Of a DNA stretch of 64,000 bases, positions 55,278 to 64,000 are shown piece by piece. The translations under genes and the position numbers were made by a program. The number at the start of each line of letters is the position of its first letter. The first letter of the stretch is position 1. Source of the stretch: Candidatus Binatia bacterium (GTDB lineage Bacteria; Desulfobacterota; Binatia; Bin18); the NCBI GenBank assembly GCA_022820725.1, contig JAJEFA010000001.1, positions 118,749 to 182,748 on the forward strand. The letters are read 5' to 3'. The notes beneath the pieces are model-generated. The model was not told the origin of the DNA and did not search any database. It saw only the letters and a list, made by a program, of their open reading frames with translations.

Positions 55278-55415
55278 TCCGAGGGCTGCTCGCCCTTCAG
55301 GGGGTATTCAACAAGGACAGGGAGCTTCCCCCTCGCTTGAGCGACCCCGGTCCGCTATGCTGCCGTCGCTCATCCTTCTACAACGACCGTATGCAAACCA
55401 TCAAGGACGCTCACA

Positions 55416-56702
55416 TTGTCGCACGCCTCTTCACCAAACACAGCACCCTCCCCTTCGGCTCCTCCCGACGCCTCTCAGAGCCCTCCCCGGCCTACCGATC
55501 AACCGCGTTCACCGGCCCACCTGCCAACGCCCTACTTCTGGTTTCTGGCCGGAACCGGCAGTTGGTTCATGGCCATGGGGATGCAAAGCGTTCTTTTTTC
55601 CTGGCTGGTGGTCGGCGTTCTCAATGCCGAGGCGGAATGGGTCGGGATCACCCAAAGTGCGATGATGATTCCGGCAGTCCTTTTGGCCCTGCCGGGTGGC
55701 ACCCTTGCCGACCGCTACGATCAGCGACGCCTGCTGATGGTGCTGCACCTGATTGCGAGCGGGATTTCCGCCGGCCTCTTCCTGGCCGTTGCCAATGCCT
55801 GGCTGTCCATTCCCCTCCTCATCGCCTACGCCATTGGCATGGGCACGGTCCAGGCGTTTGTCATGCCCGCCCGCGACGCGCAGCTCTCTCAGGTCGCGGG
55901 CACCAATATGTTGCGCTCGGTGACCGGGATGACCATGACGCAGTGGGGCATGCAAATATTGGGCTCTCTGCTGGCCGGGACGGCCCGCTGGGTCGGGACG
56001 GTCCCGGCCCTGGGCCTGCACAGTCTGGTGCTGCTGGCCGGTATTCCGCCGTTACAGCAGCTCCCGAGTTCGGAGCGCCGTCCGTCAACCGGGAGCCTCC
56101 GGCTGACCGATATCATCGAGGGGATACGAGAGGTCCGACAGTCTCCGGCACTCTCGGCCACGCTGCTGCTCGCCATCGCGGTCGGCATTTTCTTTATTGG
56201 TCCGTTCCTGGTTGTCCTGCCCCTTTTAATCCGCGACTTCTACCACGGCGGAGTGGACCAACTGGCCCTGCTCAACATGACCTTCCCGCTGGGAACCATT
56301 CTTGGCTCTCTGGTGATGCTCTGGGCGGGCGGCATTCGGCATAAGGGCGAAGCCCAAATCGCGTCTCTCCTCTTCGGCGCGGGCTGCCTCTTTACGGTTT
56401 CGTTCGGCTTGCCCTTTTGGGGTACTATGCTGGCCGTTTGTGCCTGGGGAGTCAGCGCGGCTCTCTTTATCAACGCCGGACGGACCGTGTATCAGGAACA
56501 GGCCAGCGTCGCGAACCGCGCTCGCGTGCTGTCTGTCTATACGATCGGTTTTATGGGAGCCGCCGGCATACTCGGGGCTCCGTTATCCGGTGTCCTGGTC
56601 GACGCTATCGGCCCCCTGACGACCTGCATCGTTATGAGCAGCGCCATGGTCGTCGTGGTTGGCGTCGTTTTCCTCCGGACGGCAATCAGACAGGTCGAGT
56701 AG
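55416..56702 (+). CDS. MFS transporter
   Basis: Up to 428 residues, with about twelve membrane helices. The loop 2-3 motif appears as GGTLADRYDQRRLLM, and the long N-terminal Pro-rich stretch is cytoplasmic. The first start is a TTG at 55416 with no strong ribosome-binding site; the true N-terminus may be downstream, nearer YFWFLAGTG. Shape resembles EntS/enterobactin-exporter-like MFS proteins. Substrate unknown. Confidence 0.88.
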   Translation: MSHASSPNTAPSPSAPPDASQSPPRPTDQPRSPAHLPTPYFWFLAGTGSWFMAMGMQSVLFSWLVVGVLNAEAEWVGITQSAMMIPAVLLALPGGTLADRYDQRRLLMVLHLIASGISAGLFLAVANAWLSIPLLIAYAIGMGTVQAFVMPARDAQLSQVAGTNMLRSVTGMTMTQWGMQILGSLLAGTARWVGTVPALGLHSLVLLAGIPPLQQLPSSERRPSTGSLRLTDIIEGIREVRQSPALSATLLLAIAVGIFFIGPFLVVLPLLIRDFYHGGVDQLALLNMTFPLGTILGSLVMLWAGGIRHKGEAQIASLLFGAGCLFTVSFGLPFWGTMLAVCAWGVSAALFINAGRTVYQEQASVANRARVLSVYTIGFMGAAGILGAPLSGVLVDAIGPLTTCIVMSSAMVVVVGVVFLRTAIRQVE

Positions 56703-56714
56703 AGCGGCGACCTC

Positions 56715-58025
56715 CTAGCCTCCCATGTCCGTTAAGGCGTTGGGCGTATGCGAACCGGGGTCCGCCCATTTCACCCCGGCTTCGTTGAAATAGGGCTCCC
56801 CTTCCCACTCCGAGGGGTTTTGTTCGGTCGAGGGGATTTCACCGACCGTGGCCAGCATCTTCTGAAAATCGATCATCACGAAGTTGGGAACAAACAATTG
56901 TTCTTCCTGATAATTATAGCGCGCCCCGGAGAGCGGGTTGGACGGATAGCCGGGGTGTGGTTTTTTTGTCACAAAGGCACAGTGGATGAGCCCCTTTTGC
57001 AGTTCCCCATTCGGGTCGTACATCTCGGCAATCCCGACACCGAAGGTTTCCTGGTCAACGTAGAGCACGCGTTTTGAATAGGCATACTTTCTGGGATAGT
57101 TGAGCGGCGTGGCCTCCACCACCCATGCCCGCCGTTTTTCCCAGGTCACACACGGCAACGCCGCCAGGAGACCCTGGCCTGTATCCCGCTGGCCGCACCA
57201 CTCGGCCGGGTCTCCGTAGCGGCCGCTGTGCAGCACACCGAGAATGTCTTTTTCCGCCAGGAGCTTGAAATCCCAGCTTCCGATTTTCGCGTTAAAGCCA
57301 TAAAACGAGTCAAGATCATAATCCGAGCCCCAAATACTGGCGCTGCGGTCCGCCACACTGATCCGCCGTACGCGGCGGAGTTGCGGCGAGTAGACATAGG
57401 TGTCGTCTGCCGCACTCGCCGGGATATAGCGAAATTCGAGCACGGCCAGCCCCTTATAGCGGTTGGGCAGCACCAGCGGCCCCCACATATGACTATGCCG
57501 CACCGCGGGATTATGCGGGATGATGGGCTTTGGGTCTGCATACAAGCGCCCCGTCCACATCACCCGGCGCCACGAATTATCGAATGACTGGTCCACATTG
57601 CCCTGGCTGTTGACCAGATGGGCGACATAGCTCGCCCCGATATTGTCGATGCTGTAGGGCGGCTGGGCATGGTTCCACATGATCTTGTACCCGGCCAGAG
57701 GGTCCTGGGCATCAATGACCGGAAACGGAGCCCCGGCAATATAGTTCGCGATTTCCCGTCCATCGGCAGAGATGACAACCTGTCCCGCGTATCGTTCCGT
57801 TGCTGCCTGATACGCCCGGGGCCTGGTATAGGGGCGCGGCTCTCCGATCCACATGGTCATGCCCTGCTCCACCATCCAGCGCGTGGACGGGGTGAGCAGT
57901 TCGGCGGCCTGAGCCATATTGGCCGCGGTAATGGTGTCCCCCGGACTGACATCCGCCCGGCCGGACGGCACTGCCCCCATCATCAGAGTCACGCTCACAA
58001 GTAGACGCCAGAGTCTTTTTTGCAT
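56715..58025 (-). CDS. DUF1329 outer-membrane lipoprotein-sorting-like protein
   Basis: 436 residues with a Sec signal peptide (MQKRLWRLLVSVTLMMGAVPSGRA). The body shows PYTRPRAYQAATERYAGQ, GLAVLEFRYIPAS, RRVRRISVADRSASIWGSDYDLDSFYGF and KYAYSKRVLYVDQETF, matching DUF1329, a family of periplasmic/outer-membrane LolA-like proteins common beside hydrophobic-compound catabolic genes. It may carry or shelter lipophilic substrates. It converges with the MFS gene, with only 12 bases between the stops. Confidence 0.88.
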   Translation of the reverse strand: MQKRLWRLLVSVTLMMGAVPSGRADVSPGDTITAANMAQAAELLTPSTRWMVEQGMTMWIGEPRPYTRPRAYQAATERYAGQVVISADGREIANYIAGAPFPVIDAQDPLAGYKIMWNHAQPPYSIDNIGASYVAHLVNSQGNVDQSFDNSWRRVMWTGRLYADPKPIIPHNPAVRHSHMWGPLVLPNRYKGLAVLEFRYIPASAADDTYVYSPQLRRVRRISVADRSASIWGSDYDLDSFYGFNAKIGSWDFKLLAEKDILGVLHSGRYGDPAEWCGQRDTGQGLLAALPCVTWEKRRAWVVEATPLNYPRKYAYSKRVLYVDQETFGVGIAEMYDPNGELQKGLIHCAFVTKKPHPGYPSNPLSGARYNYQEEQLFVPNFVMIDFQKMLATVGEIPSTEQNPSEWEGEPYFNEAGVKWADPGSHTPNALTDMGG

Positions 58026-58196
58026 CTGCTCCCCCTCCGTACAGGTTCGGACAGTTCAACTTTTTCTTACTGTAGCCCGTCAGCGCACCCGCCTAAAGGA
58101 CCACCTCGTATCGTGTTCGGCCCGACCGGGCTTGCATCCTCGTTTGGGAGGGCTATTGTTCTCCCCAGTCTTCATACCAAATGAAAGGAGAGCCGC

Positions 58197-58826
58197 ATGA
58201 AGTTGTACGATTGCCAAATGGCCCCCAACCCCCGTCGGGTACGTGTCTTTCTGGCAGAAAAAGGGGTGGATATTCCGAAGACCGAGGTCAGTATTATCGA
58301 AGGAGAAAATCTCAAGCCGGAATATCTGGCGGTGAATCCGCGCGGCCTGTTGCCCACGCTTGAACTCGACGACGGGAACCGCATCGACGAAACCGTCGCA
58401 ATCTGCCGCTATATCGAAGAGACGCAGCCGGAGCCCAACCTCATGGGCCGGGACGCCCTGGAGAAGGCCCAGGTCGAGTCGTGGCAGCGCCGTATGGAAT
58501 TCGACGGCCTCAATCCGACGGGCGAAATGTTCCGCAACTCGTTTGACCCCTTTAAGAACCGGGGGCTGCCCGGTCTGGAGAACGTCCAGGCCATTCCCGA
58601 ACTGGCCGCCCGGGGGAAGGCCGGCGTCGAGCGTTTTTATGAGCGGCTGGAACAACGACTCGGCCAGAGCACCTATATTGCCGGGGAACGGTACACCATT
58701 GCCGATATCACCGCCCTGTGTGTGGTCGATTTTGCCAGTTTCGCCAAGATGGGCATTCCCGAGGCCAACACCAACACCAAGCGCTGGCACGCGGACGTTT
58801 CCGCACGACCGAGCGCCAAGGCGTAA
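58197..58826 (+). CDS. Glutathione S-transferase family protein
   Basis: 209 residues. The N-terminal domain is KLYDCQMAPNPRRVRVFLAEKGV, with cis-Pro GLLPTLELDDG and DETVAICRYIEE; the C-terminal helical domain has YIAGERYTIADITALCVVDF. GGAGAGCCGC lies before the ATG. A 10-bp hairpin follows 19 bases after the stop. Confidence 0.9.
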   Translation: MKLYDCQMAPNPRRVRVFLAEKGVDIPKTEVSIIEGENLKPEYLAVNPRGLLPTLELDDGNRIDETVAICRYIEETQPEPNLMGRDALEKAQVESWQRRMEFDGLNPTGEMFRNSFDPFKNRGLPGLENVQAIPELAARGKAGVERFYERLEQRLGQSTYIAGERYTIADITALCVVDFASFAKMGIPEANTNTKRWHADVSARPSAKA

Positions 58827-58845
58827 CCGTTCAGTCATTTTCCAT

Positions 58846-58870
58846 CCCAGCCCTCAGGGAGAGGGCTGGG
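58846..58870. repeat. Perfect 10-bp hairpin, REP-like
   Basis: CCCAGCCCTC / GAGGGCTGGG with loop AGGGA, followed by GGTGAGGG. It resembles short GC-rich intergenic repeats seen in many genomes; lack of a T-run argues against a simple terminator. Confidence 0.6.
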
Positions 58871-59045
58871 GTGAGGGCAGCTAACGGAACGAGACCCCAA
58901 CCGAAGGATTGCTCCTACGCCACTTGACGGTGAGGCGTAAGAGGCTGTGGCGGCAGCTTTGCCTCTTTTCTCATGGGGCCGATGTAGTCCTGTGATCGTG
59001 TCCACTCTCGTCGATAAAGAGCAGCCAAGTCATATGGAGCCATTC

Positions 59046-59528
59046 TTAACGTTCCTTGTCCTTTGCCAGAGGCGTACGCGAATGCAGATAGCCTTCAAGG
59101 CAGGTGAACAGTTCCTGCATATGGGCGGCATGCCTGCGGGGAACCCTGGCTAATCTATACACCAGACCGTAGAGCGGATTCTTGGGCACGATCCGCATTT
59201 CAAAGGAGAGCAGGGTATCTTTCTGTTGCAGGGCAAATCTCCACACCCCCCAGCCGGTGTGAAAGCCCTGAAAGTAGGCGACCCGAATCTGCTCCACGGG
59301 GATAACCGCAGTGATTTCCCAGCCCGTCCATATGCCGGGGACGGGGGTAAAGGCGAGGCGGTCACCGACCCGTTCCAGACCCGTGTCCGACAACTGAGAG
59401 GGCAGGAACCGGGGATGAAACTTCCTGGGCCACCACAGCGGATAGTCTTCAAAGGCGAGGACAGCCTCGTACACGCGGGCTCCGGAGCAGGGGATCAGCC
59501 GGCTTTCGGAGATGTGGATGATGGTCAC
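59046..59528 (-). CDS. SRPBCC / polyketide cyclase-like protein
   Basis: 160 residues with the START/SRPBCC layout: VYEAVLAFEDYPLWWPRKF at the N-terminus, a series of beta strands (GDRLAFTPVPGIWTGWEITAV, WGVWRFALQQKDTLLSFEMRI) and a long C-terminal helix (HAAHMQELFTCLEGYLHSR). Such proteins bind hydrophobic ligands or cyclise polyketides; ligand unknown. Confidence 0.85.
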   Translation of the reverse strand: MTIIHISESRLIPCSGARVYEAVLAFEDYPLWWPRKFHPRFLPSQLSDTGLERVGDRLAFTPVPGIWTGWEITAVIPVEQIRVAYFQGFHTGWGVWRFALQQKDTLLSFEMRIVPKNPLYGLVYRLARVPRRHAAHMQELFTCLEGYLHSRTPLAKDKER

Positions 59529-59569
59529 GGGCTATAAATCCGAGTCGGTCCTTGCCACTGGAGAAGAGG

Positions 59570-59658
59570 AACCCACCCCGCCGCTACGCGGCACCCCTCC
59601 GGGGAGGGGATAGGAAAATTCCCCTCTCGGGAGGAGTGGCCGAAGGCCGGGGTGGGTT
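59570..59658. repeat. 89-bp composite inverted repeat (REP/MITE-like)
   Basis: The ends AACCCACCCCG and CGGGGTGGGTT are perfect inverted repeats. Between them lie nested hairpins: CCGCTACGCGG, CCCCTCCGGGGAGGGG, CCCCTCTCGGGAGG and GGCCGAAGGCC. No ORF is inside. The composition looks like a small mobile or palindromic element. Confidence 0.7.
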
Positions 59659-59695
59659 TGGAACGGCGGTCGGTGAGAAGCCACCACGTTTCGAC

Positions 59696-60091
59696 TTACC
59701 CCGCCGACCAGTTCTCCATGGAAAAGTTCTCGGGCAGCGGTGCAAACATGACCCGCGCCGGTCCCCCGAGCGTGCGCGTTTTATGGCCCTGACCGGTGAC
59801 GTCGGCGGCGATAAACGCCTCGCCGGTGCTCCACTGCCGGACCTGATCATCCGTGGTGGTGACTTCCAGCGTCCCGGACAGGACCACAACGATTTGGCGC
59901 GTTGGCGCCTGGTGCCAATCCTGATTCAGCCCTTCGGGCAGATCGACAAAACACACCCCCGGCGAAGTATAGGTGTTGGATAAGAGCAGGATATGACCTT
60001 CGGCATCTTGTCGCTCGTTCGTGATCGGGATATCAATCTCCTCGAACTGCGACCCGCCGGTCGCGGTCGCTACAAAACGGGTAATTTTCAT
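59696..60091 (-). CDS. Small cupin protein
   Basis: 131 residues from the ATG at 60091, with GGAGGACAT immediately before it. The cupin core is CFVDLPEGLNQDWHQAPTRQIVVVLSGTLEV with the second strand WSTGEAFIAADVTGQGHKTRTL; His residues in DWHQAP and GQGHKT may bind metal. Divergent from the anion transporter with about 30 bases between starts. Confidence 0.85.
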   Translation of the reverse strand: MKITRFVATATGGSQFEEIDIPITNERQDAEGHILLLSNTYTSPGVCFVDLPEGLNQDWHQAPTRQIVVVLSGTLEVTTTDDQVRQWSTGEAFIAADVTGQGHKTRTLGGPARVMFAPLPENFSMENWSAG

Positions 60092-60122
60092 ATGTCCTCC
60101 AGTTCTGTGCAAAGCTTCGCAT

Positions 60123-61691
60123 ATGACTCAAACAACGGCAACAGACACTCCTCCATCAGAAGCTCCACCGTCCGAGCCGCCGACCTTTAGCAGACGCCGG
60201 GTGATCGGCCTGTTTACCGGAATAGGCCTGCTCCTGCTGTTTCTCTTGACCGGCCCGCCGGCGGATATGAGCCCGGCCGCCTGGCACACCGCGGGTGTGG
60301 TTGCCCTGATGGGAGCGTGGTGGGTCACCGAGGCCACCCATATTACGGTCACCGGCCTCGTCCCGCTCGTCCTGTTTCCATTGCTCGATATCCTGAGCGC
60401 GCATGAGGTCTCAACCGCATATGCCGATCATATTGTCTTTTTATTCTTTGGCGCCTTCTTTCTGGCCATCGCCATGGAGAAATGGCAGCTCCACCGCCGG
60501 GTCGCGTTGCTGATCCTGTCCGGCATAGGCCGCTCGCCCCAACTGCTCATTCTCGGCTTTCTCAGTACGACCGCCCTGCTCTCCATGTGGGTGTCCAATA
60601 CCGCCTCAACCATTATCATGCTGCCTATCGCCCTGGCGGTCCTGCACCATGCCGCGAGCCAGGGCTATGACACCACCCAGGGGTTCGGCATTGCCCTGAT
60701 GCTCGGTCTGGCCTATAGCGCCTCAATCGGCGGGGTGAGCACTCCCGTCGGCACCCCGCCCAACGTCGTGTTCATGGGCGCGTTTACCAGGCTCTTTCCG
60801 GACGCACCGGATATCGGCTTCTTCCAATGGATGCTGTTTGGCGTGCCGACCGCGGCTTTCATGGTGGTCAGCGTCTGGTTCTATCTGGTCTATATCTACT
60901 TTCGGGTGCCGAGCGCGGGCTGGCAGGACAACCAGGCCTTTTTAGCCCGACAACTCAAAGACCTCGGTCCCATACGCGGTGGAGAGCGTCGCGTGTTGCT
61001 GTTATCGCTGACCACCGCGCTGCTCTGGATTTTCAGGAAGGATATTGATTTCGGGGCGCTGTCCCTACCCGGCTGGGCCAGTCTGTTTCCCCACCCGCAT
61101 CACATCCAGGATTCGACCGTTGCCATATTGGCCGCCATTCTATTGTTTCTTGTCCCGTCCGGCCAAAAAAAGGGGGAGTTCCTGCTGACCTGGGATGACA
61201 CGGTCAAGATTCCGTGGGGGATTCTGGTCCTGCTCGGCGGCAGCCTCGCCCTGGCCGAGGGCGTGGGACATTCCGGCCTGGCGAACTGGGCCGGCTCCCA
61301 GCTGTCTTTTCTGCGGGATGTTTCCCCTTTTGTCGCCATCTTCTCCGTCTGCGCCCTCATGGTCTGGCTGACCGAGTTTACCAGCAATACGGCCACGACA
61401 ACCCTGGTCATGCCGGTACTCGCCGCCACCGCGACCGGCTTGGAGGTTGACCCGCTGTTGCTCATGATCCCCGCCACCTTTGCGGCCTCCTTTGCCTTTA
61501 TGCTGCCGACCGCCACTGCTCCGAACGCCATTATTTTTGCCAGCGGCCATGTCACCCTGCCGCAAATGTTCGGGGCCGGTTTCGGCCTCAATATCCTGAG
61601 TATCCTGATCCTGACCGGACTTTTATATGTGATCGGAGTACCGGCGTTCGGGATCGGGCTGGACAGCCTGCCGGACTGGGTACCGCAGTAG
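60123..61691 (+). CDS. DASS-family (SLC13-like) anion:sodium symporter
   Basis: 522 residues from the ATG at 60123, about eleven helices. The two SNT substrate/sodium motifs are present as SNTASTIIMLPIAL and SNTATTTLVMPVL, with the conserved GGVSTPVGTPPN loop. It imports dicarboxylates or related oxyanions with Na+. A polar Pro/Ser-rich N-terminus precedes the first helix. Confidence 0.92.
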   Translation: MTQTTATDTPPSEAPPSEPPTFSRRRVIGLFTGIGLLLLFLLTGPPADMSPAAWHTAGVVALMGAWWVTEATHITVTGLVPLVLFPLLDILSAHEVSTAYADHIVFLFFGAFFLAIAMEKWQLHRRVALLILSGIGRSPQLLILGFLSTTALLSMWVSNTASTIIMLPIALAVLHHAASQGYDTTQGFGIALMLGLAYSASIGGVSTPVGTPPNVVFMGAFTRLFPDAPDIGFFQWMLFGVPTAAFMVVSVWFYLVYIYFRVPSAGWQDNQAFLARQLKDLGPIRGGERRVLLLSLTTALLWIFRKDIDFGALSLPGWASLFPHPHHIQDSTVAILAAILLFLVPSGQKKGEFLLTWDDTVKIPWGILVLLGGSLALAEGVGHSGLANWAGSQLSFLRDVSPFVAIFSVCALMVWLTEFTSNTATTTLVMPVLAATATGLEVDPLLLMIPATFAASFAFMLPTATAPNAIIFASGHVTLPQMFGAGFGLNILSILILTGLLYVIGVPAFGIGLDSLPDWVPQ

Positions 61692-61697
61692 AGGCCG

Positions 61698-62405
61698 ATG
61701 ACGAGTCACACCCGCATATCTCAGCTCGACTGGCCGGCCATGGAAGAATCCCTGTGGACACAAGGCTATGCCGTAACGCCTCAGGTTCTCACACCCCAGG
61801 AATGCGCGACGCTTGTCCTGCTGTATGCCAAGACCACGCGATTCCGCAAGCGGATCAATATGGCCCAGCATCGGTTCGGCGTCGGCGAGTACCAGTATTT
61901 TGCGGACCCGCTGCCGCGGCTCGTCACCCGCCTCAGAGCCCAGGCCTACCCTCCCCTGGCCCGGATTGCGAATCGCTGGATGGCCGCCCTCAAACAGCCC
62001 GAGACCTTTCCTCCAACGCTGGCGCGTTTCTTACGCCTCTGCCAGGAACACGGCCAGATCAAACCGACCCCCCTGCTCCTGTATTACGAACAGGGCGGCT
62101 ACAACCGTTTACATCAGGACCTGTATGGGCCAGTCGCCTTTCCCTTACAAATGACGTTCTGTCTGAGCGGCCCGCAGACCGACTATACGGGTGGGGAATT
62201 TCTGCTGGTTGAACAACGTCCCCGGGCACAGTCGCGCGGTATTGCGCTTACCCTGCAGCAAGGGCAAGGTATTATCTTTGCCACGCGCTACCGCCCGGTG
62301 CGCGGCACGCGCGGGTATTATCGTCTGACCGTCCGGCATGGCATCAGCACCGTCACCTCCGGGCAGCGTTATACCCTCGGCATTATTTTCCATAATTCTC
62401 AATAA
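61698..62405 (+). CDS. 2OG-Fe(II) oxygenase
   Basis: 235 residues. The double-stranded beta-helix iron ligands are H-x-D in NRLHQDLYGP and a distal His in RLTVRHGIS; TGGEFLLVEQRPR is typical of the AlkB/prolyl-hydroxylase-like oxygenases. It starts six bases after the transporter stop. The substrate may be protein, nucleic acid or small molecule. Confidence 0.85.
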   Translation: MTSHTRISQLDWPAMEESLWTQGYAVTPQVLTPQECATLVLLYAKTTRFRKRINMAQHRFGVGEYQYFADPLPRLVTRLRAQAYPPLARIANRWMAALKQPETFPPTLARFLRLCQEHGQIKPTPLLLYYEQGGYNRLHQDLYGPVAFPLQMTFCLSGPQTDYTGGEFLLVEQRPRAQSRGIALTLQQGQGIIFATRYRPVRGTRGYYRLTVRHGISTVTSGQRYTLGIIFHNSQ

Positions 62406-62425
62406 GAGGCCCAATAAAGGCTGGT

Positions 62426-64000
62426 ATGATTCTCGTTCTCTTCTTTCTGTCCGGTTTTACCGCCCTGCTGTACGAAGTGGTCTGGGAACGCCTGCTGCAC
62501 GTCGTATTCGGGCTGTCGACCTATGCCGTCACCGTGGTCACCGCGGCCTTCATGTTGGGTCTTGCCCTGGGCTATATGGCCGGCCAAAGCCGCCGCTTGT
62601 CCCGCTATCATCCCTTTGTCGTGTATGGCCTGGCAGAAGGATTGATCGGGGTTTTCGCCCTGATTTTTCCCTTTCTGCTGAAAATCATCGACATGGCCTA
62701 TGTGGCGTCCGGCGGCAGTTTTGCGCTGCAAATCGTTCTGACCCTGCTCGCCCTGGCGCTGCCCGCAACACTGATGGGGCTCACCCTGCCCACCCTGGCC
62801 CGGCAGGTCGCTCAGGAAGGACTGACCGGACGCCGGGTCGGGCTCTTATACGCGATCAACACCACCGGTGCCGTGCTCGGAGCGTTTTTTGCCGGGGTCT
62901 TTTTCATTCGGACCTATGGCGTGTTTCAGACCACGCTGATCGCAACCGCGATCAATGCGGCCATCTGTCTGCTTGCCCTGATCCAGCCCCGTCGGCCCGT
63001 CAAACGGTCGGACGACTCTGCTGAACAGCCCGGACACGCGAGGCGGGTTTCTCCACTCCCGGTCAGGCTGCTCTTTTTTCCGTTTATCACCGGCTTTACG
63101 GGCCTCGCCCTGCAGATCATCTGGGTACGGACCCTGATCTGTGTGGTATCGAACAACACCTATTCCTTCTCGGTTGTGCTGGCCGACATCCTGATGGGAC
63201 TGGCCCTGGGGGCGTGGCTGTATGCCGCCTGCGGGCCGTCGCGCGCAAGCCAGCCAACCAAGGCGCTGGTGTTTCTGCTCGTTCAAGCGATCGGGGCGAG
63301 CGCCATTCTCGTTTCATTGGGGCTGTTCAACCAGCTCCACGATGTCACCCTGGACTTCAGTCGTCAGCTCGGCGGCAATCATTGGCTCGCCCTGGGTCTG
63401 GTCCGTTTTGCCGCAGCCGCGGTCGTGACCCTTATTCCAGCGACCGCTTCGGGCTTTGTTGTCCCCCTGCTCGTTGATCTTTTCCGCGACCGGACCGGGC
63501 GCTCCCCACACAGCGCCGCCGGCGTTGTCTTTGCCGCCAATACCTTCGGCAGTCTGGGCGGTGCGCTCAGTGGCGGCCTGGTCCTGATTCCGCTGCTGGG
63601 GCTGAGTCAGGGCATGGTCTTCCTGGCGCTGCTGTCCGTCTGTGTCGGCCTCCTGCTGCTGCTGATGACCCGCCCCTATGGTGCGCTTCGGCTCGCCTGG
63701 GGCGGCCTCCTCACAGCCGCGGCCCTGGTGGTCGCCGTGCTCGTCCCAAAAGAGCTGACGCTCATGAAATGGTACGACCGCTTTGAGAATATCGAAGGAG
63801 AACTGCTGTTCTATCGGGAGGGCGTGTCCGGGACGCTGGCCGTTTTCCAGGTCGGGGAGATCAAAGAGCTTTTTATCAACTGCATCGAGGAGGTCCCGAC
63901 CCATCGGGATGCCGTCGCGACCTTTAAGATGCTGGGCCACCTGCCCCTGCTGCTCCAGCCCGACCCCAAACGGGTCCTGGTCAACGCGGTCGGCGGAGGG
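62426..64000 (+). CDS. Spermidine synthase-like fused membrane protein (3' end outside window)
   Basis: At least 525 residues; the frame stays open to the end of the window. It starts MILVLFFLSGFTALLYEVVWERLL, the opening of membrane-fused spermidine synthase-like proteins, and has about a dozen helices in the visible part. Near the edge a soluble part begins (FENIEGELLFYREGVSGTLAVFQ) and reaches VLVNAVGGG, the start of the SAM-like Rossmann motif. Role of the family: aminopropyl transfer or unknown methyltransferase-like activity. Confidence 0.85.
   Translation, partial: MILVLFFLSGFTALLYEVVWERLLHVVFGLSTYAVTVVTAAFMLGLALGYMAGQSRRLSRYHPFVVYGLAEGLIGVFALIFPFLLKIIDMAYVASGGSFALQIVLTLLALALPATLMGLTLPTLARQVAQEGLTGRRVGLLYAINTTGAVLGAFFAGVFFIRTYGVFQTTLIATAINAAICLLALIQPRRPVKRSDDSAEQPGHARRVSPLPVRLLFFPFITGFTGLALQIIWVRTLICVVSNNTYSFSVVLADILMGLALGAWLYAACGPSRASQPTKALVFLLVQAIGASAILVSLGLFNQLHDVTLDFSRQLGGNHWLALGLVRFAAAAVVTLIPATASGFVVPLLVDLFRDRTGRSPHSAAGVVFAANTFGSLGGALSGGLVLIPLLGLSQGMVFLALLSVCVGLLLLLMTRPYGALRLAWGGLLTAAALVVAVLVPKELTLMKWYDRFENIEGELLFYREGVSGTLAVFQVGEIKELFINCIEEVPTHRDAVATFKMLGHLPLLLQPDPKRVLVNAVGGG

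Noticed and set aside
55337..56344. 335-residue plus-strand frame overlapping the MFS gene
   Set aside because: Another frame of the MFS coding region; Arg/Pro/Gly-rich with no hydrophobic helices.

Overview
The window is about 64 kb of a dense, moderately GC-rich bacterial chromosome, and no gap between genes exceeds about 230 bases. The gene order ilvN-ilvC-psd-pssA-leuA, the nadC-birA-coaX block, and the many luciferase-like monooxygenases, CoA-linked catabolic enzymes, DUF35 and DUF1329 proteins suggest an uncultured, aerobic lineage of the former Deltaproteobacteria or a relative (Tectomicrobia/Entotheonella-like or Binatota-like). This placement is inference from gene content and order only.

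1-6287 (+): an A-richer accessory block with overlapping genes. In order it holds a long helical protein cut by the window edge, a small protein with a hydrophobic hairpin, a 1036-residue HerA/DUF87-type ATPase, a protein with a nuclease-like D...ExT core, and a small acidic immunity-like protein. Two tiny membrane proteins follow. The first of them has no ATG, GTG or TTG in its possible start region and probably uses AUU. This is the best candidate for an undescribed system (defence or conflict).

6377-12929 (-): branched-chain amino acid and phospholipid genes (ilvN, ilvC, psd, pssA, leuA, leuB). A leucine-rich leader peptide, a strong hairpin and an intrinsic terminator between pssA and leuA look like a leucine attenuator. 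13049-17735 (-): a divergent EF-G paralogue with changed GTP-binding motifs, then coaX, birA and nadC, listed here against the direction of transcription. 17934-19793 (-): a small defence-type island with an EVE-like/restriction-endonuclease fusion and a VapBC-type pair. 19885-23353 (-): a long valS and tRNA-Leu(CAG).

23498-43541: mixed housekeeping and accessory genes. They include an amidohydrolase, truA, an Fe-S protein, a cupin next to a divergent TetR regulator, a MetE-C-like protein, a class V aminotransferase, mltA, a probable phosphatidylcholine synthase, rhomboid, FmdB, ribE, an NDP-forming acyl-CoA synthetase, a 7Fe ferredoxin, a DsbA/HCCA-isomerase-like protein and coaE.

43626-62405: a catabolic region. 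It has three enoyl-CoA hydratase paralogues, an SDR, an acyl-CoA dehydrogenase, two luciferase-like monooxygenases and a thiolase-fold protein paired with a DUF35 protein, in which the usual catalytic Cys position appears to be lost. A PQQ-type sugar dehydrogenase, an MFS transporter, a DUF1329 protein, a GST, a DASS anion transporter and a 2OG-Fe(II) oxygenase follow. Short palindromic repeats are scattered between genes. The window ends inside a spermidine-synthase-like membrane fusion protein that starts at 62426.
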